Shown here: one piece after another, positions 47,801 through 62,517 of the stretch | How the letters are laid out: each line of letters opens with the position of its first letter | Numbering within the stretch: the first letter of the stretch is position 1 | NCBI GenBank assembly: GCA_934047225.1 | Contig: OW203987.1 | Location: 9,699,501 to 9,763,500 of the forward strand | Length of the DNA stretch: 64,000 nt | Source: Ypsolopha sequella | Lineage: Eukaryota; Arthropoda; Insecta; Lepidoptera; Ypsolophidae | Direction of reading: 5' to 3' | Program-made: the position numbers and the translations under genes | The notes under the pieces: generated by a model | What the model was told of the DNA's origin: nothing | The model's database searches: none | Seen by the model: the letters and a program-made list of their open reading frames with translations, nothing else

Positions 47801-48306
47801 TTATACCTACAAAGGAAGTGATTAAAAAGATGGGAACAGAATTGACATAAGATTTTAAAAAATGAAGAATATGTACAGTCAGCAAAATATATAGGTCGAC
47901 AAGCTATACGCAAACACTTTGATCCTAAGAACCAACGGGGGGGTATCACTCACCTGTGGATCTAACTAAGCAAAGACAATATAACCACTTCGTTTTAGAT
48001 GTAAGGGTCAAAGTGTTTGCGCTGGGCCTGTATGTATACCAATATCTTTCGCTGTGCTGTTTTCGTTTCGGCAGATTCTCTATTTTGCCAATGGTCACAC
48101 TGAAAGAAATGTCATAATTGCATGTTTTTGACGGTGCTTGAGATATTTGTAGAAAAAATGAAAATACAAATCGAAAAATGCGTTGCCTTTTGTAGTTTTT
48201 TAGATAATTTTTATTAGAACATAATTGTAACTCAATTCAGTGTATTATCTTAGATGAATAAGTACTTTATCATATAACTTGTGAAACGAACATTACTCCT
48301 TTCAAT
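44825..48306. other. 3.5-kb region between porcupine and torsin, transposon remains
   Basis: Holds the promoters of two genes that point away from each other, and unrecognised AT-rich DNA. Besides the relic at 45,987-46,400, a short IR with AAACACTTTGA/TCAAAGTGTTTGCG arms lies at about 47,910-48,025. A sequence GCGACC/cgtcgtc-rich patch lies near 47,390-47,500. No RNA gene or other coding exon could be supported. Confidence 0.4.
45987..46400 (-). pseudogene. transposon-like protein fragment
   Basis: A 137-codon open frame contains MPTTFHKILFYGLSIIE, ESRNKDVRKYREQFS and VSSDPFISDLRKL. I associate these three segments, in this order, with the C-terminal part of a repeated transposon-borne protein found in many insects and cnidarians. 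No start exon, domain or inverted ends were found, so it is called a relic. I cannot name its superfamily. Confidence 0.45.
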
Positions 48307-51300
48307 ATGAAATGTTTATGTTTCGCTATAGCCTTTACAATAATTGTTATTACTGGTGCAACGGCTGAATTGATCACCTTGAGCGGATGGCTAGTTGGTA
48401 GTGCAGTTTTGGGAGGTGGCTATTTAAAATGGGACGTATTGAAGGACAATACTATATGTCGCTTCACTGAATGTTGTAATGCAGAATATGTGCCTTATAA
48501 CCTTGAAAGTAAGCATAGCTGTTATTGTTAAATCAGATAACCCTATGTTTACTATAGTGGAGCAATAATCCATATCCACCAACACACTTTACAACTCTGT
48601 TACAGAGCTGAAAGATTCATTATCGCAGCGTATGTTTGGTCAACCACTAGTAAATGAGCTAGTTAATATTCTCAGTGCTCACAAAGAGGTAGTCAACCAT
48701 AGCAAGGACCAGGATAAGAAAAGTCAAGGAAATAGGAAGGCTTTAGTAATCAGCTTACATGGATGGTCTGGTGTTGGGAAGAATTATGCAGCAACTATGA
48801 TAGCAGAGGCTATTTACAAAAAAGGAATGCACAGTAGATATGTAAAGCTGTTCATGGGGAAAAAAGATTTTGATTGTACTGATTTGAATCACAGTAAAGT
48901 AATTATATAATGTAGTTTTGAATTCTTTTTACTTTACATCATTTCTACTTTGTAATGATTTTGTATTTCATTTCAGAAGGTATTAATAGAGAAAGTAAAT
49001 GAAGTTGTTAAGAAATGTCCGAAATCACTGATTATTTTTGATGAAATTCATGATATGTGCCCTTCGGTGTTGGATGCCATTAAACCAATGTTGGACCACC
49101 ATCATGCGGTAGATGGGGTTGATTACAGGTAATTCATTTAATACTTTTATAATATAATAACAATATTTATAAACTGCTCACTTCAAACAACCGCCAATTA
49201 TTGTTCAAGCTTTTCCTAGGCCTTTGGTCAGTGTCGATAAGAGGGCACAATCAATTTCTTTTTCATCATTTACATTTATTTTATTATGACATTATTTTAT
49301 TTAATAATTTACATCCTCTTAGACTACTGCTAAGTGTATGGCTATCTAAACATCATAGCTTTATATCTAAATAATAATGCAACTCAAAATATTTAAATAT
49401 TTAAAGGGTCTATATTGGATATCAGCGTTACAGACTCATGAATCCTGTCATACTGCAATTCACTATAACTTTTCATTTTAGTCCATTTTTTAAGGCTGCA
49501 ACATATTGTTATACACATAGTACATTGGCCATCTGCAGGAAATCAAAAATCTCGTATGTAGCTCCTGTATATACCTACAACAGGTATGGATTTGTTCAGG
49601 GTATTCTCCAGATCTCGAAAGTGCTTGTTGTATAATTCCACAGTGGTGGAGGGGTAGATCTGACATCATAAAGATGGATGCTGATGGTTTTTGTTATTCT
49701 TCACATTTAGCCCACTTGTCAATTTGGTTGTGCAAGGTGTCATTTTAATATTGTACTTGCAAAAATATTTTGAATTGATTGAACTTTTTGTTACCTACTA
49801 GCGATCATTTATTATTTTTCTCCGAAACAAGTAACTTTATTGTGATTATAGTTATCATATGAAACATGCAAAATTTCATTAGCTACCTATAAACATAGTT
49901 GCATTAAAATACGATTTCATACGACTGAGCTGTGCCTAGTTTTCTGGTGCACAGTCACGATTAATCAGGCATGCATCGTCGTACCGATGGCAATCGCATT
50001 ATGATTTATAAATTTCATATAAATAAGATTTCCTTTGTAATATCTATAAAATCTTTAACCTTATTATATTACACAATTATGATAGAAGTGTAGTGAAATG
50101 TTAAAAGCTGTATTTTATGCAGCTTTTGTCTGCATTGTTGATTTAAATATAGCTTCATAAAAAACTATGCAAATGCTTCTTTATATTCAAAACTATGAAT
50201 ATAAAGGTAAATGAATTCTACAGTGAAGCCATGAAATGTTGAGGAAATTTATATAAAACCGTAATTCAACCGTGGACTGTAATTTATGTGCACATTTCCT
50301 CTTCTGTAACGCTTGTGTGTGCTGCCACAAAACCGCACTGCAAGATGCTGTGTTAATAACAATGAAAAAATGCATACAGGTTGTTTGCCTTAACGGGGAA
50401 GAAATACGCTGATATCAGTATAATTTTGTTACTTTCTATTTTTGCAAGTAACAAGTATTTTGTTGAAATTATAATATTAAAAGTTTTTTTTATTTCTCAT
50501 TCTTTCATTCTTAAATTATTAAATTAATTTATTAAATTTCCAAGGTATATATCTACAGTTTATATCGCAGGTAAAGCATATAAACTTAGTATTTTTCTAA
50601 TCAATAGTATTGCAATGGAAACTTCAATGACCTTTTTTGCAGAAAATGAAGAAAAAAATAATTGTGCCCCCTTCTATACTAATTCACAAAATCATAATGC
50701 GATTGCCGTCCGCTATACGACGACGCGAGTGACGACGAGCTTTGATTTGTGACAGTGCACCAGAAAATTAGACAGCTCAGTCGTTTGAAATCGTATTTTA
50801 ATGCAACTTATGTTTATAGGTAGCTATTGAAATTTTGCATGTTTCATACATTTAATACGTCAATGGTTTCATAGTTATTACTATGATAACAATAAAGTTA
50901 CCTACTCGTTTCCGCGAAAATAAATAAATGATTGCTGGTAGGGTGGTAGGTAACAAAAAATTTAATCAATTCAAAATATTTTCGCTTTGGGTGTTTATGA
51001 ACCGATAGAGTTAAATTTAATAAGTCAAAATTGACCTCATAGGTCAATAGATAAATAGAAGAAAAACAAAAATCGTCGGTGGGCATCTTTATGACGTCAG
51101 AGCTACCCACGGTGGAATTATACAACAAGCAGTTTCGAGATCTGAAGAATACCCCGGATACATCCCCATACCTGTTCTAGGTATATACAAGAGTTGCATA
51201 CGAGATTCGGTTTAGAGAAGACTTTTCTGCGCATGGCCGATAAGTAATAACTTTGGAGGTCAACGCAATTTTTTGTATGGTTTAATCTTTAGATTCTTTA

Positions 51301-52454
51301 TTTTTGTAATTTCAGAGACTCTGTTTTTATATTCATATCAAACATAGGTGGTCAGGAAATAGCTACAAATCTATTGGACTACTATAATGATGGGTTGAAG
51401 CGGGATGATGTAGAGTTCCACAATTTTGAACCCATCATAAGGAGAGTTGCTTATTATACAGGTAAATAATAAATCATTCATTAACCATGATGAAATTCAA
51501 AAAATCAGTGCCATTTGTACCACTGATGGTACTAGTGGGACTAAATGTGCCACTTGTACTATTGATGGTACTAGTGGGACAAATCAGTGCCACTTGTACC
51601 ATTGATGGTACTAGTGGGACAAATCAGTGCCACTTGTACCATTGATGGTACTGTTCAATGGTACTAGTGGTCCAGAGACGATGAATCTTATTGAAACATT
51701 TTTAAGTAACATGGTATCTGTAGTATTCAAATAAATGATGTAGTTACCAGAATAGAAAAAGTCAATGCTTCGATGATTTGGATGTATAATAGAATTAATA
51801 GAGAACATGAATAAAAGAAGTGGCGAAAAAAATTCATTGTTAAGAGAATTTCATGGTGGTGGCAAGTGGAAAATAAAATTCAACCAGGCCACCCTAGAAG
51901 GACGTATGCTGCTGACTAAATTGGCGAAATACTGAAGAGGGGCAATGTCAAAAGTACCCGGTATAGAAGAGCTTGTATGACTAGATTGATGGATGTGGAA
52001 GAGACAAAAGAGGTGTTTTAGGATCAGATTGAAATCCGTAGTCTGTAGGGAGACAGGCGTGGGTATACATATATACGTGTTTTTTTTTTTCAGGTGGTTT
52101 CGAAAAATCGTCTACTATAGCTCAGCACTTGATTGACCATTATATCCCATTCTTACCATTGGAGCAGCAACATGTAGAAATGTGCGCTTTAGCAGAGTTC
52201 AGGGCGCATGGGGTTCTAGCCCCTTCAGAAGAAATGATGACGTGAGTACCTTGGCAGTAACAACTTGTTGTGTTTTGAATGTTATTAGTTTAGTAACATT
52301 TTATTTTCAATTTTCCAGAGATGCACTTTCAGTAATAACTTACGGGCCTACAGAGGATCAGCCGATATTTGCGAACAATGGCTGCAAAAGGTTTACTAGG
52401 CACATCCCATACATCATTCAAAAATATAAACAGAAACAAAAAACTGATTTGTAA
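48307..52454 (+). CDS. Torsin: torsin-family AAA+ ATPase of the ER and nuclear envelope, 6 exons
   Basis: Exons 48307-48508, 48606-48898, 48977-49128, 51316-51461, 52094-52241 and 52319-52454; all GT-AG, phases close, giving 358 residues. An N-terminal hydrophobic signal (CLCFAIAFTIIVITGATA) directs it to the ER lumen. Walker A is GWSGVGKN (120-127), torsin-type with Asn after the Lys; Walker B is LIIFDEIHDM (183-192). FISNIGGQEIA follows as sensor 1, and NNGCKR (Cys336) is the torsin sensor-2 GCK motif. PFLPLE and HVEMC segments match the family's C-terminal lid. Torsins lack an arginine finger and are activated by LAP1/LULL1-type partners. Length fits (about 330-345 in the family). Intron 3 is 2.2 kb and nearly filled by a foldback element. 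Confidence 0.93.
49485..51285. mobile_element. long-arm foldback element in torsin intron 3
   Basis: The two halves are inverted copies over several hundred bases each. Matching pairs include CTTGTTGTATAATTCCAC (49,622) with gtggaattatacaacaag (about 51,112), CAGATCTCGAAA (49,609), AAAATATTTTGAATTGATT (49,761), CTGGTGCACAGTCA (49,944) and AATCGCATTATGATT (49,992), each found inverted on the right. Copies have diverged by substitutions and indels. The middle (about 50,050-50,680) is single-copy and AT-rich, with no transposase. Exact ends and TSD not resolved. Confidence 0.8.
51509..51672. repeat. 40-bp tandem repeat in torsin intron 4
   Basis: Three to four units of CAGTGCCACTTGTACC plus ATTGATGGTACTAGTGGGAC repeat at exact 40-bp spacing (51,581 and 51,621 for the AAATCAGTGC block). 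Each unit contains GTACCATTGATGGTAC, a hairpin with 7-base arms and a 2-base loop. The last unit is broken (tactgttcaatggtactagtgg). Confidence 0.85.
51845..52075 (+). mobile_element. LINE 3' end relic in torsin intron 4
   Basis: Reads gggcaatgtcaaaagtac, gagcttgtatgactagattg, atggatgtggaagagac and gagacaggcgtgggtatac, the same LINE 3' family as at 24,858. It ends directly before the polypyrimidine tract of the intron 4 acceptor. Confidence 0.7.
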
Positions 52455-52809
52455 ATGGAAATCTTTTAATTTTATTGATACACAAATTGTGATAATATGT
52501 AAGCATCTTAAATAAGCACTTAAATGTGAGCTTAAAAGCATGTAAATATTTGTCAATATTCTTAAACTCAAGCAGCTGTATGTGACCCAAGATTTAGAAT
52601 CTTATTTATGTAACAGTACCTGTAATTGTGGAGAAATCATGTTGTTAAAGTTTTATTTGTCCTGTACATAGTTAGAACCTTAGTGGTCTGTGGTTAGAAC
52701 ACTAGAATATTTTAATTACCTATCTTGTTTTGATATTTTTATTTAATACTACTTTAGATCATTTACCTGTGCAAAATAATAAATTACGCCACATCACAAG
52801 CAATAAACA
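52455..52809. terminator. convergent 3' ends of torsin and Atg5
   Basis: The stop codons are 355 bp apart. Candidate torsin signals AATAAA are at 52,778-52,783 and 52,802-52,807, beside the Atg5 stop. A candidate Atg5 signal (minus-strand AATAAA) is at 52,652-52,657. The transcripts would overlap by at least 100 bp if these are used. Confidence 0.6.
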
Positions 52810-56303
<3,494 letters not shown>

Positions 56304-57439
56304 CCTGACGATGAAAGTAAAATAACACTTTGATACTTTGAAAATAAATTCACTCACCGAAATAAAAGAGTATCACAGAAATATGTATAACGAGGAATCG
56401 GGATCAAAATACAATACAAAACATTTTTGTTTTTTTTCTCCTTATGGAAAAGGCTTAGAGCTTAAGCCCATACTGCCTTGTTTTTTTCTTGTCATTTTCT
56501 TTCCTTTATGGAAAAGGCTAAGGTTTACGCCCATAATAAAGCTGATTTTGAAGGTTTTAGTTTTAGTTTGACGTATCTAAATTTACACTAACTGGTGATT
56601 AAAACGAAGAGCCATTTTCAAGTCACGAATTTATAAACGTCAAACCTAAAATCTACAGTCGTTGACCCATACTTGGGACAATTCGCAACTTTCGAACTAC
56701 AAAATCTATATTAAATTTAAAAAGTCGAGAAAACCAATTATGCAGATAAATTGGTCTGTACTACATAATTAATGTAGCAAAAATTCAATAATATAGGAGT
56801 AATATAGATATTTTTTAAAATTTTAAAACGTCAATGTCCCAAGTTAGATGCACTATCCACATACTTGGGACTGTATTTGTTTTGCCTTATGTCTCATGAT
56901 AGAAAAGCGGATAATGTACTTGGGACGGTAAAAAGGGTTTAAAAATGTATGTACAACTTTATAAAGGGGAATGCCAAGTTTGTATGGAACTTTTGGCCCA
57001 GGTGGACAGAGACGAAAGATGTCTTAAATAGAATGTTTAATTATCTAAAAAATTATGGAACTTTTAATTTTTTGATAAAAGTTGGGAAAATTATCCTAAA
57101 AGTAATTAAGTGTATAAACTTTTGAGGTTATGTTACCTACCTATTCAATATTCTTCTTTGGTGTTTAGCTAATTTTTGACAGGTAAGTATTATTTACATT
57201 TATGTAAATGTCTGAAAGAACACTGATGATCCAATGCCTGTCTCTTAATACTAAAGCTGCTCAGAAACCATTTACATTTACATGATTCAACAATTGGGAA
57301 TTGAACCCGGAACCTAATTGATATAGAACTACAGACGTCTTGCAATGGAGTAAACATTGATTTTGATTAACCACACACGATGTGATTGTGGTCAACTCAT
57401 CAACAGTAAAGAACCTTCTGCGCTGTGGTATAAACCATC

Positions 57440-57673
57440 CATCCATCAGCCTGTATTCATCCACTGCTGGACATAGGCCTTTCCAAGATCTCGCCACCTT
57501 TGGTGGTCCCCAGTCTCCACCATCCAACCATGATCCACAACCTGCTTTAGGTCGTTAGGTCGTCGGTCTAGTGGGCACGAGGACACTACGCTTTGTTGTG
57601 AATGGTCTCCATTCCAACACTTTTTGGTACAATCCATATTTGGAACAAAATATAGCATTGTGAGCTCAACCAA
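57440..57673 (-). mobile_element. RTE-like LINE 3' end relic inside the 5-kb transposon
   Basis: The minus-strand frame ends RRPNDLKQVVDHGW then AYVQQWMNTG, the same terminal motif as the LINE at 191-633 (AYVQQWTNTG). Only about 50 codons are recognisable and the frame is eroded. Confidence 0.7.
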
Positions 57674-57866
57674 AGAACTGCTCCAAAGAAACTAACTCAT
57701 GTGTAAAAGCTACGTATCTATTTTATCTAGCCTGACTTGATTATTTTATACATTGAATAACATTAACTTTTTTATGCTTTGCTACTTAAAGAGTTATTAA
57801 AAAACAGTGTGATTTTAATCTTTTATTTGAGTACATGTAAGTAACAAATAGTTATTCTTAACTAAT

Positions 57867-58500
57867 TTATTCACCTTCATCATCAAAAATGTCATCATAT
57901 GATATCAAAATACCATCAAGGAAATCTGCTGGGGCTGAAATATTATTTTGATACCTTGCCCAGCCCAAGTACTATAAAATACTCATCGTATGGGCACAGC
58001 AACCTACGGTTCTTCGGCCTACCAGGCAGTTACAATAATATTGTTTCATTGCATTTCTTCCGTTTAACGTGCCGTCTATCAGTAAACATAATATATTTTG
58101 CGCCCAACATGCCGACTTTGAATATTGCCCCTTAGGAGCCAAACATTTTCATTGAGAGTCAGCTCTTCCTGAATGTCATTCGGGTAATCCTCTCTACATA
58201 CTTCAATAGAGAATTCTCTGTTGACATGTATATGTTCTCCATAAATGATCGCACTTGCTTTATCTGGTATGTGCTACAAGCGATTAATATAAGTTCCGGA
58301 ATAGTAAGCTCGGGAAACTCTTGCACATTTTGATTGTTAACATCAATGTTAACAAACTGAACCAGTCTTCTATTGATATTGTTTTGGATTATGAAGTCCG
58401 CTAATGTGTTACTTAGAAACATTTTTTCATTTCCATATGTTTCAGTTGATTCACTAAACAATGACCGACAGGACTGATAGACCACACTATCATTTGGTAT
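57867..58500 (-). pseudogene. SWIM-like zinc-finger protein, C-terminal exon with stops and a frameshift
   Basis: After a tacag acceptor (58,501) the minus strand reads NDSVVYQSCRSLFSES and then ELTIPELILIACSTYQIKQV. This resembles the helical segment that precedes a SWIM finger in a family of transposon-borne proteins. A stop at about 58,160 and a frame change follow, then QYYCNCLVGRRTVGCCAH, a CxCx8CCxH SWIM-like motif, another stop (TAG), and a final YLGWARYQNNIS and acidic tail ending at 57,867. At least two stops and one shift make it non-functional as it stands. Its strand agrees with the HTH exon at 61,132, so both may belong to one decayed transposon gene. Confidence 0.55.
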
Positions 58501-59824
58501 CTGTAAAATGTAAAACAATGTTAGGTGTTTCACAACATTTTCTATACCTATCGAATTAAATCCATATCAATTTAGATGTGTACTTTAGTGCATTCAGCCC
58601 TTGGTTGTGTTTGATGTATGAATATGCATGTTATGATAGTATGCAAGCTGTAACATACTGCCATATGTTATACTGTCATATATGGTGTATGAACATGTTT
58701 AAACACAGTAGTTGATTGTTGGTATTATTATTTCTTGCTGTAACATCTTAATCATAATTATATTAATAAACCAGTAACAAAATACTAAATAAATAACAGT
58801 GGAACGTGCCAAGTATTGTTTTTATCGAATAGGTATTTGTAAACACTACCAAGGGCTGACCGAACTCATCAATTGCAAAAACTGTGAGTCCGAAGCAATC
58901 TTGCTGCTATTATAGATAAAATCTACTTTGGTTTATTTGTAAACTGTAGTTATCTCTGGAGCTACTCAGTGAGTTGCGAGAAGACTAAACCAAGACAACT
59001 AGGCCAGTATTTAGGGATTATCTAGTTAACTTAAGGATTGCACAAACAAGAAATAACTTTTGATTAATTCGTCATGTATTAATTTCATAGAACGCGTAAG
59101 TATTGTAAAAGAAGGACCTATTTGAAATCAATAGACGTATACTAACCTCTTCCAGAGAATTCTGTTGAAGTATTCACCCACGAATGAAGTCGCATTGTAT
59201 AAAATATATTTTCATGCGAGAGACATTTAAACCATAGTTTTATCATTGTTAAAATCCAAACAAATCACAACTTACTTATTTATGAAAAGAACGATCAAAC
59301 AAAACTGAGAAATCGGCCAGTAGACGTTCTTTTGAAAAGCTGTCAGACAGTCTGTCAGTAAAAAAAAGTAAAATAGTGTTGCCATTACATCAGAAAGTAT
59401 CGATTATGCGCAGTCGATTATTCTTTCATGAAATATGTAAGTGATTTAAGGCTCGCGTTCATTAGGCGCACCGAGTCGAAGCAAATCAAATCGCAAATAG
59501 TCGCTTGCCTACATTTAAGCTAGGCGTCTATTTGAGGAGAACCGAAGCGCGTCGAATCGAAACGCATTTCATCCGGGTGCGTCCACATCAGACGAATCGC
59601 GGCGCATTTAATCATTTTCTAGGGCTGTTGTTGAAGTATTTTGTGCATGTGAGAACTGCGATGGACAGCTCTGACGAAGTTATTATTATTAGTAGGCGAC
59701 AAATGCGATACCAAATTGAAAATTACTACCGACTTTCGTTAAAAATTCCTTATATTTCCTTTTAAATATTCATTTTATGCACGTTGACATGATATTTCGG
59801 GTCCCTAAGATAAATAACTCAAAA

Positions 59825-60240
59825 TATCCTCCCACAAGCGATATTAACAGTTCCTTATTCTTTTTCTCTCTGCCTAAATACATCCGAAAATTCCGCTACC
59901 CCGCGTCTGCTGGGACGAGCCGAATAGAGCTGAAACGCACCGGCCCGGCGCAGAAAGTTACCTAACGACCGATGCGCTGGCACAATTCGATTCGACGCGG
60001 CTCGGCTCGTCGCTAGTGGACGTGAGCCATGACTGAAACCGCATCCACTAGCGACGAGCCGAGCCACGTCGAATCGAATTGTACCAGCGCATCGGTCGTC
60101 AGGTAACTTTCTGCGCTAGCGCGTTTCGGCTCGGCCAGCTCGTCCCAGTAGACGCGGGTTAATAGAAGTTTGGGACGTATTTATGCAGAGGGAAAATTAA
60201 TAAGGAAATGTTAATATCGCTGATGTGAGAACATTTAGGA
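59825..60240. repeat. large GC-rich hairpin within the 5-kb transposon
   Basis: Arms of roughly 190 bp meet at about 60,030. CGACGCGGCTCGGCTCGTCG and CTAGTGGACG at the left of the centre are mirrored on the right, as are CAGAAAGTTACCT, CCGATGCGCTGG and GTCCCAGTAGACGCG-type sequence. It is far more GC-rich than its surroundings. Related cgaatcgaaacgc sequence at 59,460-59,600 suggests a second, damaged copy beside it. Confidence 0.8.
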
Positions 60241-60943
60241 AGACTTGATGTGCAATAAATACTGACAGTTACTGTATGTTCCCCGTTTAATACAAGGTAA
60301 TAGTTTTCGTTTTAAATATGCATTTCGATGCCTAAAACTGGTACGACATAATCGATTTTATTTTCAATTAATGATTTTTATGTGGCAACATTCTAAAAGC
60401 CAGAGCCTTAGAAAATAAAAAAATAAACCATTCCGCCCGATCCGACGCCATTTTTAACAAGTGTAGTCGTTGAAATATTGTTTAAAAAAGAAAACTTATT
60501 CCCAACTTCATGATGTTTAAAATTATTGCCATAAATATTTCTCGTAAATATCTAAAAACGTAGTGTACGGGCCATCTTTGTTCATGATCGTTTTTGAAAA
60601 AAAGTATAGTGGGCCGAATTCTGGCTTTGCCCTTTTATAAATAAAAAAAAAACACTGGGAAATAAGATAAAAACAACATTTATTGCTGAGGCCAAAAAGT
60701 AATGAAGAAACCTCCTCTTTTCTATTAAGAAAAGCCTTGTATCTGCTTGTAAATTATATATTAGTATTCTCTTGCACTCACTTACTAATTGCAATGAACA
60801 TCGTTTTATAAAAATGATTTAAAACCATTTTGAAATGTCCCAAGTTCAAATACTGTTTCTTAACAATAGACAAAAGGCAAAAAGTAAACTGTCCCAAGTA
60901 TATGGGCTTTCTACCAGAAAAATGAAATAAATAATAAGAGGGT

Positions 60944-61132
60944 TCAGTAAATTTTTTTTTTTATTATATTAACGTACATAACATAAAGTTTAGTAACATA
61001 GAGTTCCTTAACACTAAATTTCTCCTCTGCTTTGCGATACGACATTCCTTTCTTTGCTGCTTCAACAGCACGTTTTAAGTTAACTTCACTAAAATCGTGA
61101 TATGGCCTCTTTTTTTTAACATCTTCATCCAT
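60944..61132 (-). CDS. pipsqueak-type HTH exon of the 5-kb transposon
   Basis: Following a ttccag acceptor, an ATG at 61,130-61,132 opens a frame reading MDEDVKKKRPYHDFSE, then LKRAVEAAKKGMSYRKAEEK and FSV. This is the HTH_psq/CENP-B-type DNA-binding fold seen at the N-terminus of Tigger/pogo transposases and jerky-like proteins. The frame then ends in an AT-rich tail (60,944), probably past an unrecognised donor. The DDE domain expected next was not found, so it is likely a remnant gene. Confidence 0.6.
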   Translation of the reverse strand: MDEDVKKKRPYHDFSEVNLKRAVEAAKKGMSYRKAEEKFSVKELYVTKLYVMYVNIIKKKIY

Positions 61133-61661
61133 CTTTCTTTCTGGTATCTGGAAATAAAATATCTATATTATTTACTTCATATCATAAAAGATAGTGAACC
61201 CTAAAAATGTCCCAAAAACTCTAACTTGGGACGGTGTCCTAACTTAAGACGGTGTCCTAAGTAACCGACCCTAGGGTGCTTTATCAGAAAAAAAATCATA
61301 ATAAAAGCACGAAGAATGATAATGATACACTTGCAACTTAATTATGTAGCTGAAAGACTAACAATATTGTAAAAAATACCACCACGGACAGAAAAGTAAA
61401 AAGAAATGGTCGGCAATCAAAGTTATACGGGTTAAACTTCTTTCCCGGTTTTTGTCTCAACTTTGAATGTCGATATTTTTCGTTTTCTCAACGTAATACA
61501 AGTTAAAACTAATAAAATATCTTAGCTTACCTTATCGTGACTCGAAAAGCGGCAACTACCATAGACAATTTGTCAGCTGTAGAGTGTTTCCAGAAGATTA
61601 AAAAAAAAAAAAAGATTGTCCCAAGTAAACTTACCGTCCTAAGTATGGGTCCATGACTGTA

Positions 61662-62517
61662 CTAAATTTATGTTTGACAGCACTAATTTACTCAACTTAC
61701 GTGTTTTGGTATTTTCGAGGCACAGTTTAGAGCTGTCGGGTGTTTCTCTGAAGTACCCAAAATCTGGGTGCACGACGATCTAGCTCTTCTACACTTCATT
61801 TTAGATTAAATTATTATTTACATCGTTTCTTTAACATATAATGGTATTAGTATCAATTTATTGGTTTCGTAGAAGCATCGCTTCAATATAAAACATCATA
61901 AAATAGGCCTTAAAACAGCATGTCAAGTAGCGTGCAAAACCAAATTTTGGTTTTCAATACAATAAAATCCTTATAATGGATACAAATATCATAATTTACT
62001 TGCAAATACCATATAGCTAGATCTCTAAAGTTATTAAAAACAGTAGAAATGTACTTCTAAATAAACTAGAATAATGTTATTTTAGCCCGTGCACTTTTAC
62101 TGAATCAAAATATGTCCACACCGTAATTTGTGAAAATACGCGTTTAAAAGTTCAAAAACGCGTTACTAGAATTCACTTAACCCTTCCCTGCCGTTGCGGG
62201 GAGTGAACTAGTTTCTGTCACAAATTATAGAGGGATAGTTTCTGTTAAGGAGGTGTCGCAAGCAGACTATACTCGGTTGTCGCTCGATACGTGTTCTCCG
62301 AGTGTAAACAATATTCATCGTCATTCACGTATCGTTCAAGTTCCGGTAAGTATGCTTAATATTACGTTAATCATGTATATAGATCTTGAGGTTTTGGTAA
62401 ACAACAAACATTTAATACCACGTAGCAATGAAACCTAACTTTACATTTTGATGTGATTTAAAAATGTCCAAAATGTCCTTCCTCGTCATGTCCTTACCAG
62501 ACACAAGTGACGGGGAT
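61662..62517. other. DNA between the two large transposons
   Basis: Starts with TTTGACAGCACTAA, similar to the MITE B arm and to the flank at the other side of the 5-kb element, then continues as AT-rich sequence. No coding region is supported. Confidence 0.45.

Larger units (their letters stand above)
56656..61659 (-). mobile_element. 5-kb TA-flanked DNA transposon, pogo/Tigger-like, with iterated terminal motifs
   Basis: The left end CAGTCGTTGACCCATACTTG and the inverted right end (plus strand ATGGGTCCATGACTG) form terminal inverted repeats, with TA on each side (56,654-56,655 and 61,660-61,661). A CAGT start, TA duplication and a pipsqueak-type HTH exon point to the pogo/Tigger group. ACTTGGGAC, or a one-base variant, recurs about eleven times: 56,671, 56,836, 56,863, 56,918 at the left; 60,837, 60,891, 61,224, 61,254, 61,618, 61,636 and a weaker 61,209 at the right. 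The interior also holds a LINE fragment, a GC-rich hairpin and a SWIM-like exon. No intact DDE catalytic region was found. Confidence 0.7.

Noticed and set aside
51509..51672. CRISPR-like array
   Set aside because: Units are contiguous with no unique spacers, and this is an animal intron; it is a minisatellite.
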